Origin: Beijerinckiaceae bacterium
GTDB lineage: Bacteria > Pseudomonadota > Alphaproteobacteria > Rhizobiales > Beijerinckiaceae
Assembly (NCBI GenBank): GCA_019745195.1
Contig: JAIETL010000006.1
Span: 23,913 to 87,912, forward strand
Reading direction: 5' to 3'
DNA length: 64,000 nucleotides
Below are positions 36,864-44,424 of this stretch, piece by piece. The position numbers and the translations under genes were made by a program. Position 1 is the first letter of the stretch; the number at the start of each line of letters is the position of its first letter. The notes beneath the pieces were generated by a model, which saw only the letters and a list, made by a program, of their open reading frames with translations, was not told the origin of the DNA and ran no database searches.

Positions 36864-38243
36864 TCAGCGACGCTGGCCGGCGGCGAGGCGTTGCTCGACT
36901 GCGATCGAGTAGCGCGACATGCCCCAGCAACACAGGAAATAGAACACCGCGGCGAAGGCGTAGCCCGTCGCGCGGGTGGTCGGCGTGGCCCAGGTCGGAT
37001 CGACCAGCGTGGCCTCGATGGTGCGCAGGAAGTCGAAGATGCCGACGATGGTGACCAGCGTCGAATCCTTGAACAGCCCGATGAAGGTGTTGACGATGCC
37101 CGGAATCACGATGCGCAGCGCCTGCGGCAGGATAATCAGCCGCATCATGCTCCAGTAGCCGAGGCCGAGCGACATCGCGCCCTCGTACTGGCCCTTCGGG
37201 ATGGCCTGCAGGCCGCCGCGGATGACCTCGGCCATGTAGGCGGCGGCAAACAGCGCCACGCCGACGAGCGGCCGCAGCAGCCGGTCGGGCGAATACTCCT
37301 GCGGCACGAACAGCGGCAGCATGGTGTTGGCCATGAACAGCACGGTGATCAGCGGCACGCCGCGCACGAACTCGATGAAGACTACCGAGAGGAACTGGAT
37401 GATCGGCAGCCGCGAGCGGCGGCCGAGCGCCAGCATGACGCCGAGCGGCAGCGAGAACACGATGCCGACCGCCGAGATCAGGAACGTCACCACCATGCCG
37501 CCCCAGAGCCCGGTATCGACGCGCGGCAGGCCGGCGCTGTCGGCCAGGATGGCGATCACCCCGAGCACGACGAGCGAGAGAAGAATCAGCCGCTTCACCC
37601 GGTAGAAGCGCTTCCACGGCGGCAGCGCCTCCTCGACGGCCAGAAAGGCGGGGCCGATCCAGAACCGCGCAAGGCCGGGAACGAAGGAGAGCACGAGGTA
37701 GATCGCCATCAGCGCGAAGGTCAGGATCAGCAGCGTGCGCAGGAACCCTTCGGCCGCGGGGCCGCCCAGCAGCAGCAGATAGGCGCTGATCGGCAGCAGG
37801 ACGAAGAAGAAGAAGAAGCCGACCTTCTTCAACGGCATCCGGTCCCAGAGCAGCCAGACGATGCCGAGCGCAAACATCGCGAAGACGATGTTGACCCGCC
37901 AGCGCTGCGGGATCGGGTAGGAACCGTAGATGAAGTACTGGAAGCGGTCGGCGATATAGGCCCAGCAGGCGCCGACCGGCCGGCCGACCTTGTCGGCGAG
38001 GCAGGCGTCGCGGTTCGCGCCGCTCCAGACGGCGTCGATGAGATAGAACCGCACCAGGTCGGGCACGCTGGTGACGACGATGTAGACGCAGACCAGCGTC
38101 ATCAGCGAGTTCACCGGCCCGGAGAACAGGTTGGCGCGAATCCAGGCGAGCGGCCCCGCCACCGAGAGCGGCGGGCTCTCCTGCGGCAGCGTCTCCTTGC
38201 GGACGAAGGCGTAGGGTGCGTTTTCGATTGTAGCGTCGGTCAT
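36864..38243 (-). CDS. aapM: General amino acid ABC transporter, permease subunit M
   Basis: A 459-residue permease with a long N-terminal half containing helices (FVLLPISAYLLLLGG, LLILTFALMAIYLVL) and a C-terminal HEAM-type core. The core holds MVVTFLISAVGIVFSLPLGVMLALGRRS, FIEFVRGVPLITVLF and the EAA loop AIPKGQYEGAMSLGLGYW. AapM forms the channel with AapQ. Reported AapM proteins are shorter (~384), so the N-terminus is extended or the start is later. The ATG at 38243 is used, 10 bases after the aapQ stop. Confidence 0.93.
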   Translation of the reverse strand: MTDATIENAPYAFVRKETLPQESPPLSVAGPLAWIRANLFSGPVNSLMTLVCVYIVVTSVPDLVRFYLIDAVWSGANRDACLADKVGRPVGACWAYIADRFQYFIYGSYPIPQRWRVNIVFAMFALGIVWLLWDRMPLKKVGFFFFFVLLPISAYLLLLGGPAAEGFLRTLLILTFALMAIYLVLSFVPGLARFWIGPAFLAVEEALPPWKRFYRVKRLILLSLVVLGVIAILADSAGLPRVDTGLWGGMVVTFLISAVGIVFSLPLGVMLALGRRSRLPIIQFLSVVFIEFVRGVPLITVLFMANTMLPLFVPQEYSPDRLLRPLVGVALFAAAYMAEVIRGGLQAIPKGQYEGAMSLGLGYWSMMRLIILPQALRIVIPGIVNTFIGLFKDSTLVTIVGIFDFLRTIEATLVDPTWATPTTRATGYAFAAVFYFLCCWGMSRYSIAVEQRLAAGQRR

Positions 38244-38253
38244 CGTGGCGCCT

Positions 38254-39447
38254 TCACCGTTCAACCAGCGCCATGCGCTTGTTGTAGATGTTCATGAACA
38301 GCGAGGTGACCAGCGAGATCGTCAGGTAGACCGCCATGGTGATGGCGACGACCTCGACGGCCTGGCCGGTCTGGTTGAGCACGGTCCCGGTGAAGACCTG
38401 GACGAGATCGGGATAGCCGATCGCCACCGCCAGCGACGAATTCTTGGTCAGGTTGAGGTAGTTCGAGGTCAGGGGCGGGATGATCACGCGCATGGCCTGC
38501 GGGATGACGACGAGCTTGAGCGTCGGTCCGGCGCGCAGGCCCAGCGCATTGGCGGCCTCGGTCTGCCCCTTGGACACGGCGAGGATGCCCGCGCGCACCA
38601 CCTCGGCGATGAAGCCCGCCGTGTAGGTCGTCAGGCCGATCAGCAGCGCCACGAATTCGGGATAGATCTGCAGGCCGCCGGTCAGATTGAAGCGGCCCTG
38701 CTGCGGCAGGTCGAAGGACAGCGGCTGGCCGGCGAGGAAATAGACGATCAGCGGCAGTCCGAGGATCAGGCCGAGCGTGATCAGGCCGTTGGGGTATTGC
38801 TTGCCGGTGCGTTCCTGCTGGCGCTTCGACCAGATGTAGAAGGCGATCGCCGCGAACGCCGCGAGAAAAAAGGCGACCACGACCGCCTGGAAAGCCGGCC
38901 CGAACTGCGGATTCGGCATGATCAGCCCGCGATTGTTCAGGAAGATCGAGCCCGGCAGCGCGATCGAGTTGCGCGCATCGGGCAGCGGCTTCAGCACCGC
39001 ATTGTACCAGAAGAACAGTTGCAGCAGCAGCGGCAGGTTGCGGATGACCTCGACATAGATCATCGCGAGCTTGGCCAGCACCCAGTTGCTGGACAGCCGC
39101 GCCACGCCGACGAAGAAGCCGAGAAAGGTCGAGAGCACGATCCCGATCGACGCCACCAGCAGCGTGTTCAGCAGGCCGACATAAAACGCCTGGCCGTACG
39201 TGCTGCCCGAGGCGGAGAACGGGATCAGCTTCTGGTTGACGTCAAAGCCGGCCGCATTGTGCCAGAAGCCGAAGCCCGACGCGATCTTCTGCGCGCGCAG
39301 GTTCTCGATTGCGTTGGAGGCGGCCGACCAGACCAGGAAACCGACGACCGCGAGCAGCAGGATCTGGTAGGCGTAACCTCTGATCTTGGGGTCGTAGAGC
39401 AGCGAGGCCTTGCCGGGTTGTCTCGTCTCGGTCGGAATGGTCGTCAC
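38254..39447 (-). CDS. aapQ: General amino acid ABC transporter, permease subunit Q
   Basis: A 397-residue permease: N-terminal KIRGYAYQILLLAVVGFLVW, then a central core (NTLLVASIGIVLSTFLGFFVGVARLS, EVIRNLPLLLQLFFW) and a C-terminal EAA loop (VSKGQTEAANALGLRAGP). It pairs with AapM. Start codon is GTG at 39447, with aggg upstream. It is preceded by the two substrate-binding-protein genes. Confidence 0.95.
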   Translation of the reverse strand: MTTIPTETRQPGKASLLYDPKIRGYAYQILLLAVVGFLVWSAASNAIENLRAQKIASGFGFWHNAAGFDVNQKLIPFSASGSTYGQAFYVGLLNTLLVASIGIVLSTFLGFFVGVARLSSNWVLAKLAMIYVEVIRNLPLLLQLFFWYNAVLKPLPDARNSIALPGSIFLNNRGLIMPNPQFGPAFQAVVVAFFLAAFAAIAFYIWSKRQQERTGKQYPNGLITLGLILGLPLIVYFLAGQPLSFDLPQQGRFNLTGGLQIYPEFVALLIGLTTYTAGFIAEVVRAGILAVSKGQTEAANALGLRAGPTLKLVVIPQAMRVIIPPLTSNYLNLTKNSSLAVAIGYPDLVQVFTGTVLNQTGQAVEVVAITMAVYLTISLVTSLFMNIYNKRMALVER

Positions 39448-39553
39448 CTGTTACGCCCTTTGTTCTTGTCGTCTGATGCGGATGTCCGGAGAGACCGCCC
39501 TGTGGAAGGCCCGTCTCCGACGTCGTGGACGTGTCCGGTTTCAGCAGGGATGA

Positions 39554-39580
39554 ACGGCGCGCGAACTCATCGCGCGCCGT
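39554..39580 (-). terminator. Intercistronic hairpin between second aapJ and aapQ
   Basis: Eleven-base arms acggcgcgcga / tcgcgcgccgt with a 5-base loop, just downstream of the second aapJ stop. No T-run follows on the minus strand, so it more likely protects the aapJ mRNA or attenuates read-through into the permease genes than ends transcription fully. Confidence 0.5.
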
Positions 39581-39588
39581 CGATGCGA

Positions 39589-40614
39589 TCAGCGGATCGG
39601 GGCTGCGTATTGCAGGCCGCCCTTGGTCCAGAGCGCGTTCAGGCCGCGGGCGATCTTGAGCTGCGAGGCCATGCCGACATTGCGCTCGAAGCTCTCGCCG
39701 TAATTCCCGACATGCTTGATGATGCGCACGGCCCAGTCGTTGGTCAGGCCGATGGCCTCGCCGAACTTGCCCTCGGTGCCGAGCAGGCGCTTGATCTCCG
39801 GGTTTTCGGACTTCAGCATCTCGTCGAGATTGGCCTTGGTGACGCCGAGCTCCTCGGCGTTCAGCATGGCGTTGTGCGTCCATTTCACCACGTCGAACCA
39901 GTTGTCGTCGCCATGGCGCACGACCGGGCCTAGCGGCTCCTTGGAGATGATGTCCGGCAGCACGATGTGATCGGCCGGGACGGCGAGCTTCAGGCGCTGG
40001 GCATAGAGACCCGACGAGTCGGTGGTGTAGGCGTCGCAGCGGCCCGATTCATAGGCGGCGATGGTTTCGACCGAGGAGGCGAAGGCGACGACCTCGTATT
40101 TCAGCTTGTTGGAGCGGAAATAGTCCGCGACGTTGAGTTCGGTCGTGGTGCCCTGCTCGGTGCAGATCGAGGCGCCCGCGAGCTTGATCGCGGAATCGAC
40201 GCCGAGTTTCTTGCGGACCATGAAGCCCTGGCCGTCATAATAGTTCACGCCGGCGAAGTTGAGCCCGAGCGAGGTGTCGCGCGACATGGTCCAGGTCGTG
40301 GTGCGCGAGAGCAGATCGACCTCGCCCGACTGGAGCGCGGTGAAGCGGTCCTTCGACGAGAGCGGGATGAACTTGATCTTGGTCGGGTCGTTGAAGATGG
40401 CGGCCGACAGCGCCCGGCAGAGATCGACGTCGAGGCCGGTCCAGTTGCCTGCCTGATCGGGAATGCCGAAACCGGCGAGGCCGGGGCCGACGCCGCAGGT
40501 CAGGACGCCCTTGCTCTTGATGGTGGCGAGCAGGCCGCCGGTCTGGGCCTGGGCCCCGCCGACGCTGACAGCCATGGCCGCGCCTGCGAGCGCGGCGGCT
40601 AAGAATGTGTTCAT
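39589..40614 (-). CDS. aapJ: General amino acid ABC transporter substrate-binding protein (second tandem copy)
   Basis: A 341-residue periplasmic binding protein with a signal peptide (AAALAGAAMAVSVGGAQAQ). The AapJ/BztA-type mature protein has LTCGVGPGLAGFGIPDQAGNWTGLDVDLCRAL, FIPLSSKDRFTALQSGEVDLL and GQGFMVRKKLG...CTEQGTTTELNVADYF. It captures amino acids for AapQMP. By eye it matches the upstream copy at roughly three quarters of positions over the mature part. It lies between the first copy and aapQ, as expected for AapJ. Confidence 0.95.
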   Translation of the reverse strand: MNTFLAAALAGAAMAVSVGGAQAQTGGLLATIKSKGVLTCGVGPGLAGFGIPDQAGNWTGLDVDLCRALSAAIFNDPTKIKFIPLSSKDRFTALQSGEVDLLSRTTTWTMSRDTSLGLNFAGVNYYDGQGFMVRKKLGVDSAIKLAGASICTEQGTTTELNVADYFRSNKLKYEVVAFASSVETIAAYESGRCDAYTTDSSGLYAQRLKLAVPADHIVLPDIISKEPLGPVVRHGDDNWFDVVKWTHNAMLNAEELGVTKANLDEMLKSENPEIKRLLGTEGKFGEAIGLTNDWAVRIIKHVGNYGESFERNVGMASQLKIARGLNALWTKGGLQYAAPIR

Positions 40615-40747
40615 GTTTGTTTCCCCTGTTGTCGGAACGGGTTGATGCCCGTTCTCGGTGACCTTGCAAATCCCGGACCAAGCAACCTGTGCCTGGTTCT
40701 CCTCCTTCAGGCGTTCAGCCGGCCAATTTCAGCGATGGAAAAGTGAA

Positions 40748-40772
40748 AGGGCGCCGGTCTGACCGGCGCCCT
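40748..40772 (-). terminator. Terminator/attenuator hairpin between tandem aapJ genes
   Basis: Twelve-base perfect arms agggcgccggtc / gaccggcgccct with a 1-base apex on paper (in practice a small loop), followed on the minus strand by tttcacttttcc. It is placed 8 bp after the first aapJ stop. It is likely to end part of the transcripts and uncouple the upstream aapJ from the rest of the operon. Confidence 0.65.
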
Positions 40773-40779
40773 TCTGGTC

Positions 40780-41805
40780 TCAGCGGACCGGCGGAGCGTA
40801 TTGCAGGCCGCCCTTGGTCCAGAGGCCGTTCTGGCCGCGCGCGATCTTCAGCAGCGAGCCCTGGCCGACGTTCTTCTCGAAGCTCTCGCCGTAGTTGCCG
40901 ACGTGCTTGACGATGCGGACGACCCAGTCAGGCGTCAGGCCGATGGTCTCGCCGAACTTGCCCTCGGTGCCGAGCAGGCGCTTGATCTCCGGGTTCGGGG
41001 ACTTCAGCATCTCGTCGACATTGGCCTTGGTCACGCCGAGCTCCTCGGCGTTGATCATGGCGTAGTGGACCCACTTCACCAGATTGAACCAGCCCGAGTC
41101 GTTGTTGCGAACGGACGGGCCGAGCGGCTCCTTCGAGATGATCTCGGGCAGGACGATGTGGTCGTCCGGAGCGGTCAGCTTCAGGCGCTCGGCGTAGAGG
41201 CCGGACGCGTCGGTGGTGAAGGCGTCGCAGCGGCCCGCGTCATAGGCCTTGATCGTCTCGTCCGAGGACGCGAAGGCGACGACCTCGTATTTCAGGTTGT
41301 TGGCGCGGAAATAGTCGGCGAGGTTGAGCTCGGTCGTCGTGCCCTGCTGCGTGCAGACCGAGGCGCCCGAGAGCTGCTTGGCCGAGGTGACGCCGAGCTT
41401 CTTGCGGACCATGAAGCCCTGGCCGTCATAGTAGTTCACGCCGGTGAAGACGATGCCGAGCGAGGCGTCACGCGTCATCGTCCAGGTCGAGTTGCGGACC
41501 AGCACGTCGACCTCGCCCGACTGCAGGGCCGTGAAACGGTCCTTGGCCGAGAGCGGGATGAACTTGACCTTGTTGGGGTCGTTGAAGATCGCCGCCGCGA
41601 TGGCGCGGCAATACTCGACGTCGAGGCCCTGCCAGTTGCCCTGGGCGTCCGGCACGCCGAAGCCGGCGAGGCCGGTGTTGGAGCCGCAGTTCAGGATGTT
41701 GCGCTGCTTGACCTGCGCCAGGGTCGAAGGCGCCTGCGCCGATGCCGCCGAGGCGGTCACCGCGAGCCCGAGCCCTGCGATCGCGGCTGCGAAGAACTTT
41801 TTCAT
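40780..41805 (-). CDS. aapJ: General amino acid ABC transporter substrate-binding protein (first tandem copy)
   Basis: A 341-residue binding protein with a signal peptide (FFAAAIAGLGLAVTASAASAQ). The same mature motifs as the downstream copy appear: ILNCGSNTGLAGFGVPDAQGNWQGLDVEYCRAI, FIPLSAKDRFTALQSGEVDVL, GRCDAFTTDASGLYAERLKL and a C-terminal GGLQYAPPVR. The ATG at 41805 has gggagagag upstream (a TTG three bases earlier is in frame). The copy nearest the promoter region is followed by a hairpin, so its output may exceed that of the rest. Confidence 0.95.
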   Translation of the reverse strand: MKKFFAAAIAGLGLAVTASAASAQAPSTLAQVKQRNILNCGSNTGLAGFGVPDAQGNWQGLDVEYCRAIAAAIFNDPNKVKFIPLSAKDRFTALQSGEVDVLVRNSTWTMTRDASLGIVFTGVNYYDGQGFMVRKKLGVTSAKQLSGASVCTQQGTTTELNLADYFRANNLKYEVVAFASSDETIKAYDAGRCDAFTTDASGLYAERLKLTAPDDHIVLPEIISKEPLGPSVRNNDSGWFNLVKWVHYAMINAEELGVTKANVDEMLKSPNPEIKRLLGTEGKFGETIGLTPDWVVRIVKHVGNYGESFEKNVGQGSLLKIARGQNGLWTKGGLQYAPPVR

Positions 41806-42064
41806 CAAACTCTCTCCCGTTGAGGTGGTCTTTGGGTCGGCCGGCAGGCGACTCGTCCCCTTGATGTGACATCCGGTTCGATCCGGCTCGCCTGCACAGA
41901 AAATAAGCGACGTCCCGTCCGAGTCGATTGCCAGAGCCGCGCATGAGCGTCAAGCAAAGCCGCCCGTGGCAGCGCCCCTTTCCAGCTCTCGCATCACATG
42001 CGAGTTTCAAAAGGCGGTCAAGCCTGACCGGAGCCCTCCCGAATCCCTTCAGCCCGCCGGTTCG

Positions 42065-43255
42065 ATGAAAAAGCTGCCTCCGTCCGACTTCGCCCGCCTG
42101 CGCGAGAAGACCCGTCTGGTTCTGGCCGGGCGCGACCCGGCCGACAGCTACGGCTTCGTCAACCCGCCGATCATGCGCGGATCGACGGTGATCTACCCCA
42201 GCACCGAGGATTTCCTCGCCCGCAAGGCGCGCTACACCTACGGTACGCAGGGCAATCCGACGATCGACGCGCTGCTGGCGGCGCTGAACACGATCGAGGG
42301 CGGTGCCGGTGTCGTCGTCTGTTCGTCGGGGCTGATGGCCTGCACCCTGCCAGTGCTGGCGACTCTGTCGGCCGGCGACCACATGCTCGTGACCGACAGC
42401 GTCTACCGGCCGATGCGAAATTTCTGCGACAGGATGCTGCCGCGCCTGGGCATCACGGTCGACTACTACGATCCCGCGATCGGCGGCGACATCGGCGCGC
42501 TGTTCAAGCCCAACACCAGGGCGATCTGGACCGAGGCGCCGGGCTCGCAGACCTTCGAGATGCAGGACATTCCGGCGATCGCGGCGGCCGCCCGCGCGCG
42601 CGACATCCTCGTGATGATGGACAACACCTGGGCGACGCCGCTGTTCTTCGACAGCCACAAGGCCGGCGTCGACATCTCCGTGCAGGCCGGCACGAAGTAT
42701 TATGCCGGCCATTCCGACGTGCTGATCGGCACCGTCTCGGCGCGCACGCCGGAGCTCTACAAGCGCCTCAAGGAGGCCTGGGACCTGCTCGGCATCATCA
42801 TCGCGCCCGAGGACGCCTTCCTGACGCTGCGCGGCATCCGCACCATGCAGATCAGGCTCAAGGAGCAGATGCCGGCGGGGCTCGAAATGGCGCGCTGGCT
42901 GGAACAGCGCCCCGAGGTCGCCCGCGTGCTGCATCCGGCCTTGCCGTCGGACCCCGGCCATGCGCTGTGGAAGCGGGATTTTACCGGCGCGTCCTCTCTC
43001 TTCGCGATCGAACTCGAGCCGGTCTCGATGAAGGCCGTCGGCGCGATGCTGGACGGGCTCTCGCTGTTCGGCATGGGCGCGTCCTGGGGCGGCTATGAAA
43101 GCCTGGCGCTGCCCTTCGACTGCAGGCCCTACCGCACCGCGACCGTACCGTCCTTCCGGGGGCCGACCATCCGGCTCCATATCGGGCTGGAGGATCTGGA
43201 GGATCTGAAGGCCGATCTCGACGCCGGCTTCGCGCGGCTGCGCGCCTCAGCCTGA
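42065..43255 (+). CDS. metC: Cystathionine beta-lyase-type PLP enzyme
   Basis: A 396-residue Cys/Met-metabolism PLP enzyme. It contains RYTYGTQGNPTIDALLAAL (the family signature), SSGLMACTLPVL, the PLP-phosphate/acidic segment LVMMDNTWATPLFF, and the Schiff-base lysine in SVQAGTKYYAGHSDVLIG. It fits MetC, which cleaves cystathionine to homocysteine, pyruvate and ammonia. Another gamma-family member cannot be fully excluded. Start ATG at 42065 gives MKKLPPSDFARL. It is divergent from aapJ, and its 3' end overlaps a convergent gene by nine bases. Confidence 0.88.
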   Translation: MKKLPPSDFARLREKTRLVLAGRDPADSYGFVNPPIMRGSTVIYPSTEDFLARKARYTYGTQGNPTIDALLAALNTIEGGAGVVVCSSGLMACTLPVLATLSAGDHMLVTDSVYRPMRNFCDRMLPRLGITVDYYDPAIGGDIGALFKPNTRAIWTEAPGSQTFEMQDIPAIAAAARARDILVMMDNTWATPLFFDSHKAGVDISVQAGTKYYAGHSDVLIGTVSARTPELYKRLKEAWDLLGIIIAPEDAFLTLRGIRTMQIRLKEQMPAGLEMARWLEQRPEVARVLHPALPSDPGHALWKRDFTGASSLFAIELEPVSMKAVGAMLDGLSLFGMGASWGGYESLALPFDCRPYRTATVPSFRGPTIRLHIGLEDLEDLKADLDAGFARLRASA

Positions 43256-43594
43256 CCGGTCGGCCGCAGGCGCCGCCCCGCGCCTGCGATTGCGGAAGAT
43301 CAGGATCAGGTTGCGGGTGTAGATCACCATCGCCAGCGCCTGCCCCATGATGATGATCGGCTCGCGCCTGACGATGCCGTAGACCAGCGTCATCAGCCCG
43401 CCGGCCATGGAAAAATACCAGAAGGACAGCGGCATCACCGAATTGCCCTCGCGCTCGCTGGCGAGCCACTGCACGAGGAAACGCGCCGTGAACAGCAACT
43501 GCGCGACGATGCCGAAGGCGAGCCAGAAGTCGAATTTCAGCACGAAGACGTCGTAGACGTAGTCGGAGATGGCGTGTCCGATCGAGATGATCAT
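43247..43594 (-). CDS. Small membrane protein with lipid-A-disaccharide synthase N-terminal (LABN) domain
   Basis: A 115-residue protein with about four hydrophobic helices and the LABN pattern FDFWLAFGIVAQLLFTARFLVQW...SERE...NSVMPLSFWYFSMAGGLMTLVYGIVRREPIIIMGQ. This domain occurs alone next to polyprenyl-phosphate glycosyltransferases in Rhizobiales and is thought to help envelope sugar transfer. The upstream GT2 stop overlaps its start by four bases (atga), indicating coupling. It is convergent with metC (nine-base overlap). Confidence 0.85.
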   Translation of the reverse strand: MIISIGHAISDYVYDVFVLKFDFWLAFGIVAQLLFTARFLVQWLASEREGNSVMPLSFWYFSMAGGLMTLVYGIVRREPIIIMGQALAMVIYTRNLILIFRNRRRGAAPAADRSG

Positions 43595-44352
43595 GGCCGC
43601 GCCTCGATCTCGCTCTGGACGATCCGCGGCACGCGCCGCCGCCGCCTGATCAGCCACCAGACGCCGACGAGATCGACGATGCCGACCCAGAGCCGGTCGA
43701 AGAAGCCGTAATTCGAGACGCCGGTCAGGCGCGGCCGGTCGCGCACATCGACATGGACGACGCGGTAGCCTTCGCGCACCATCAGCGCGGGCATGAAACG
43801 GTGCAGCGCGTCGAAATAGGGCAAGGCGAGATAGGCCTCGCGGCGGAAGCATTTCAGTCCGCAGCCGGCGTCGCGCGTGCCATCCTTCAGGATGCGTCCG
43901 CGCACGCCGTTGGCAATGCGCGACTGCAGCTTCTTGAAGCCCGTGTCCTTGCGCCCGACGCGCTGGCCCTGCACGAGCCCGGCATCCGGCCCGGCCTCTT
44001 TGAGCGCCGCGACCATCGCCGGGATGAAGGCCGGGTCGTTCTGGCCGTCGCCGTCGAGCGTGGTCACGACCGGGGCCTGCGCCCGGCGCACGCCGCTGCG
44101 CACCGCGGCGCTCTGCCCGCAGGATTGCGCATGGGTGACGATGACGAGCCAGTCGCGCGTGGCGGCCAGATCCCGCAGCGCCTGGGGAGTGCCGTCGCTG
44201 GAGCCGTCATCGACGCAGACGACCTCGAAGGCTCCGAGCGGAGCGCAGGCCGCCTCGATGTCGGCGAGCAGCGGCCCGACATTGCCGACCTCGTTGCGGA
44301 GCGGAACGACGATGCTGAGCAGCGGCGCGGTGCGGGAGGTGATCTCGGTCAA
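43591..44352 (-). CDS. Polyprenyl-phosphate glycosyltransferase (GT2, RgtE/ArnC/DPM1-like)
   Basis: A 253-residue GT-A enzyme. It has LSIVVPLRNEVGNVGPLLADIE, VCVDDGSSDGT, the metal-binding VVTTLDGDGQNDPAFIP and CGLKCFRREAYLAL. A C-terminal hydrophobic stretch (LWVGIVDLVGVWWLI) carries a membrane-associated end. By family it attaches a nucleotide-sugar residue to undecaprenyl/polyprenyl phosphate. Flanked by a LABN protein and a GT39-type enzyme, it likely supplies a lipid-linked sugar donor for lipid A or LPS core; the sugar (galacturonic acid, mannose or other) is not shown. Confidence 0.88.
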   Translation of the reverse strand: MTEITSRTAPLLSIVVPLRNEVGNVGPLLADIEAACAPLGAFEVVCVDDGSSDGTPQALRDLAATRDWLVIVTHAQSCGQSAAVRSGVRRAQAPVVTTLDGDGQNDPAFIPAMVAALKEAGPDAGLVQGQRVGRKDTGFKKLQSRIANGVRGRILKDGTRDAGCGLKCFRREAYLALPYFDALHRFMPALMVREGYRVVHVDVRDRPRLTGVSNYGFFDRLWVGIVDLVGVWWLIRRRRRVPRIVQSEIEARP

Positions 44353-44424
44353 AACGGCATTCCGGAGGGGCGGCGCGCAAACTGCGTCAAGCCGGCGGGC
44401 GGGGCAAGGCGTATTCAGCCGGCT

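Noticed and set aside
35838..38297. 819-residue plus-strand frame opposite aapP/aapM
   Set aside because: Shadow of ABC transporter genes, Asp/Gln/Arg-rich.
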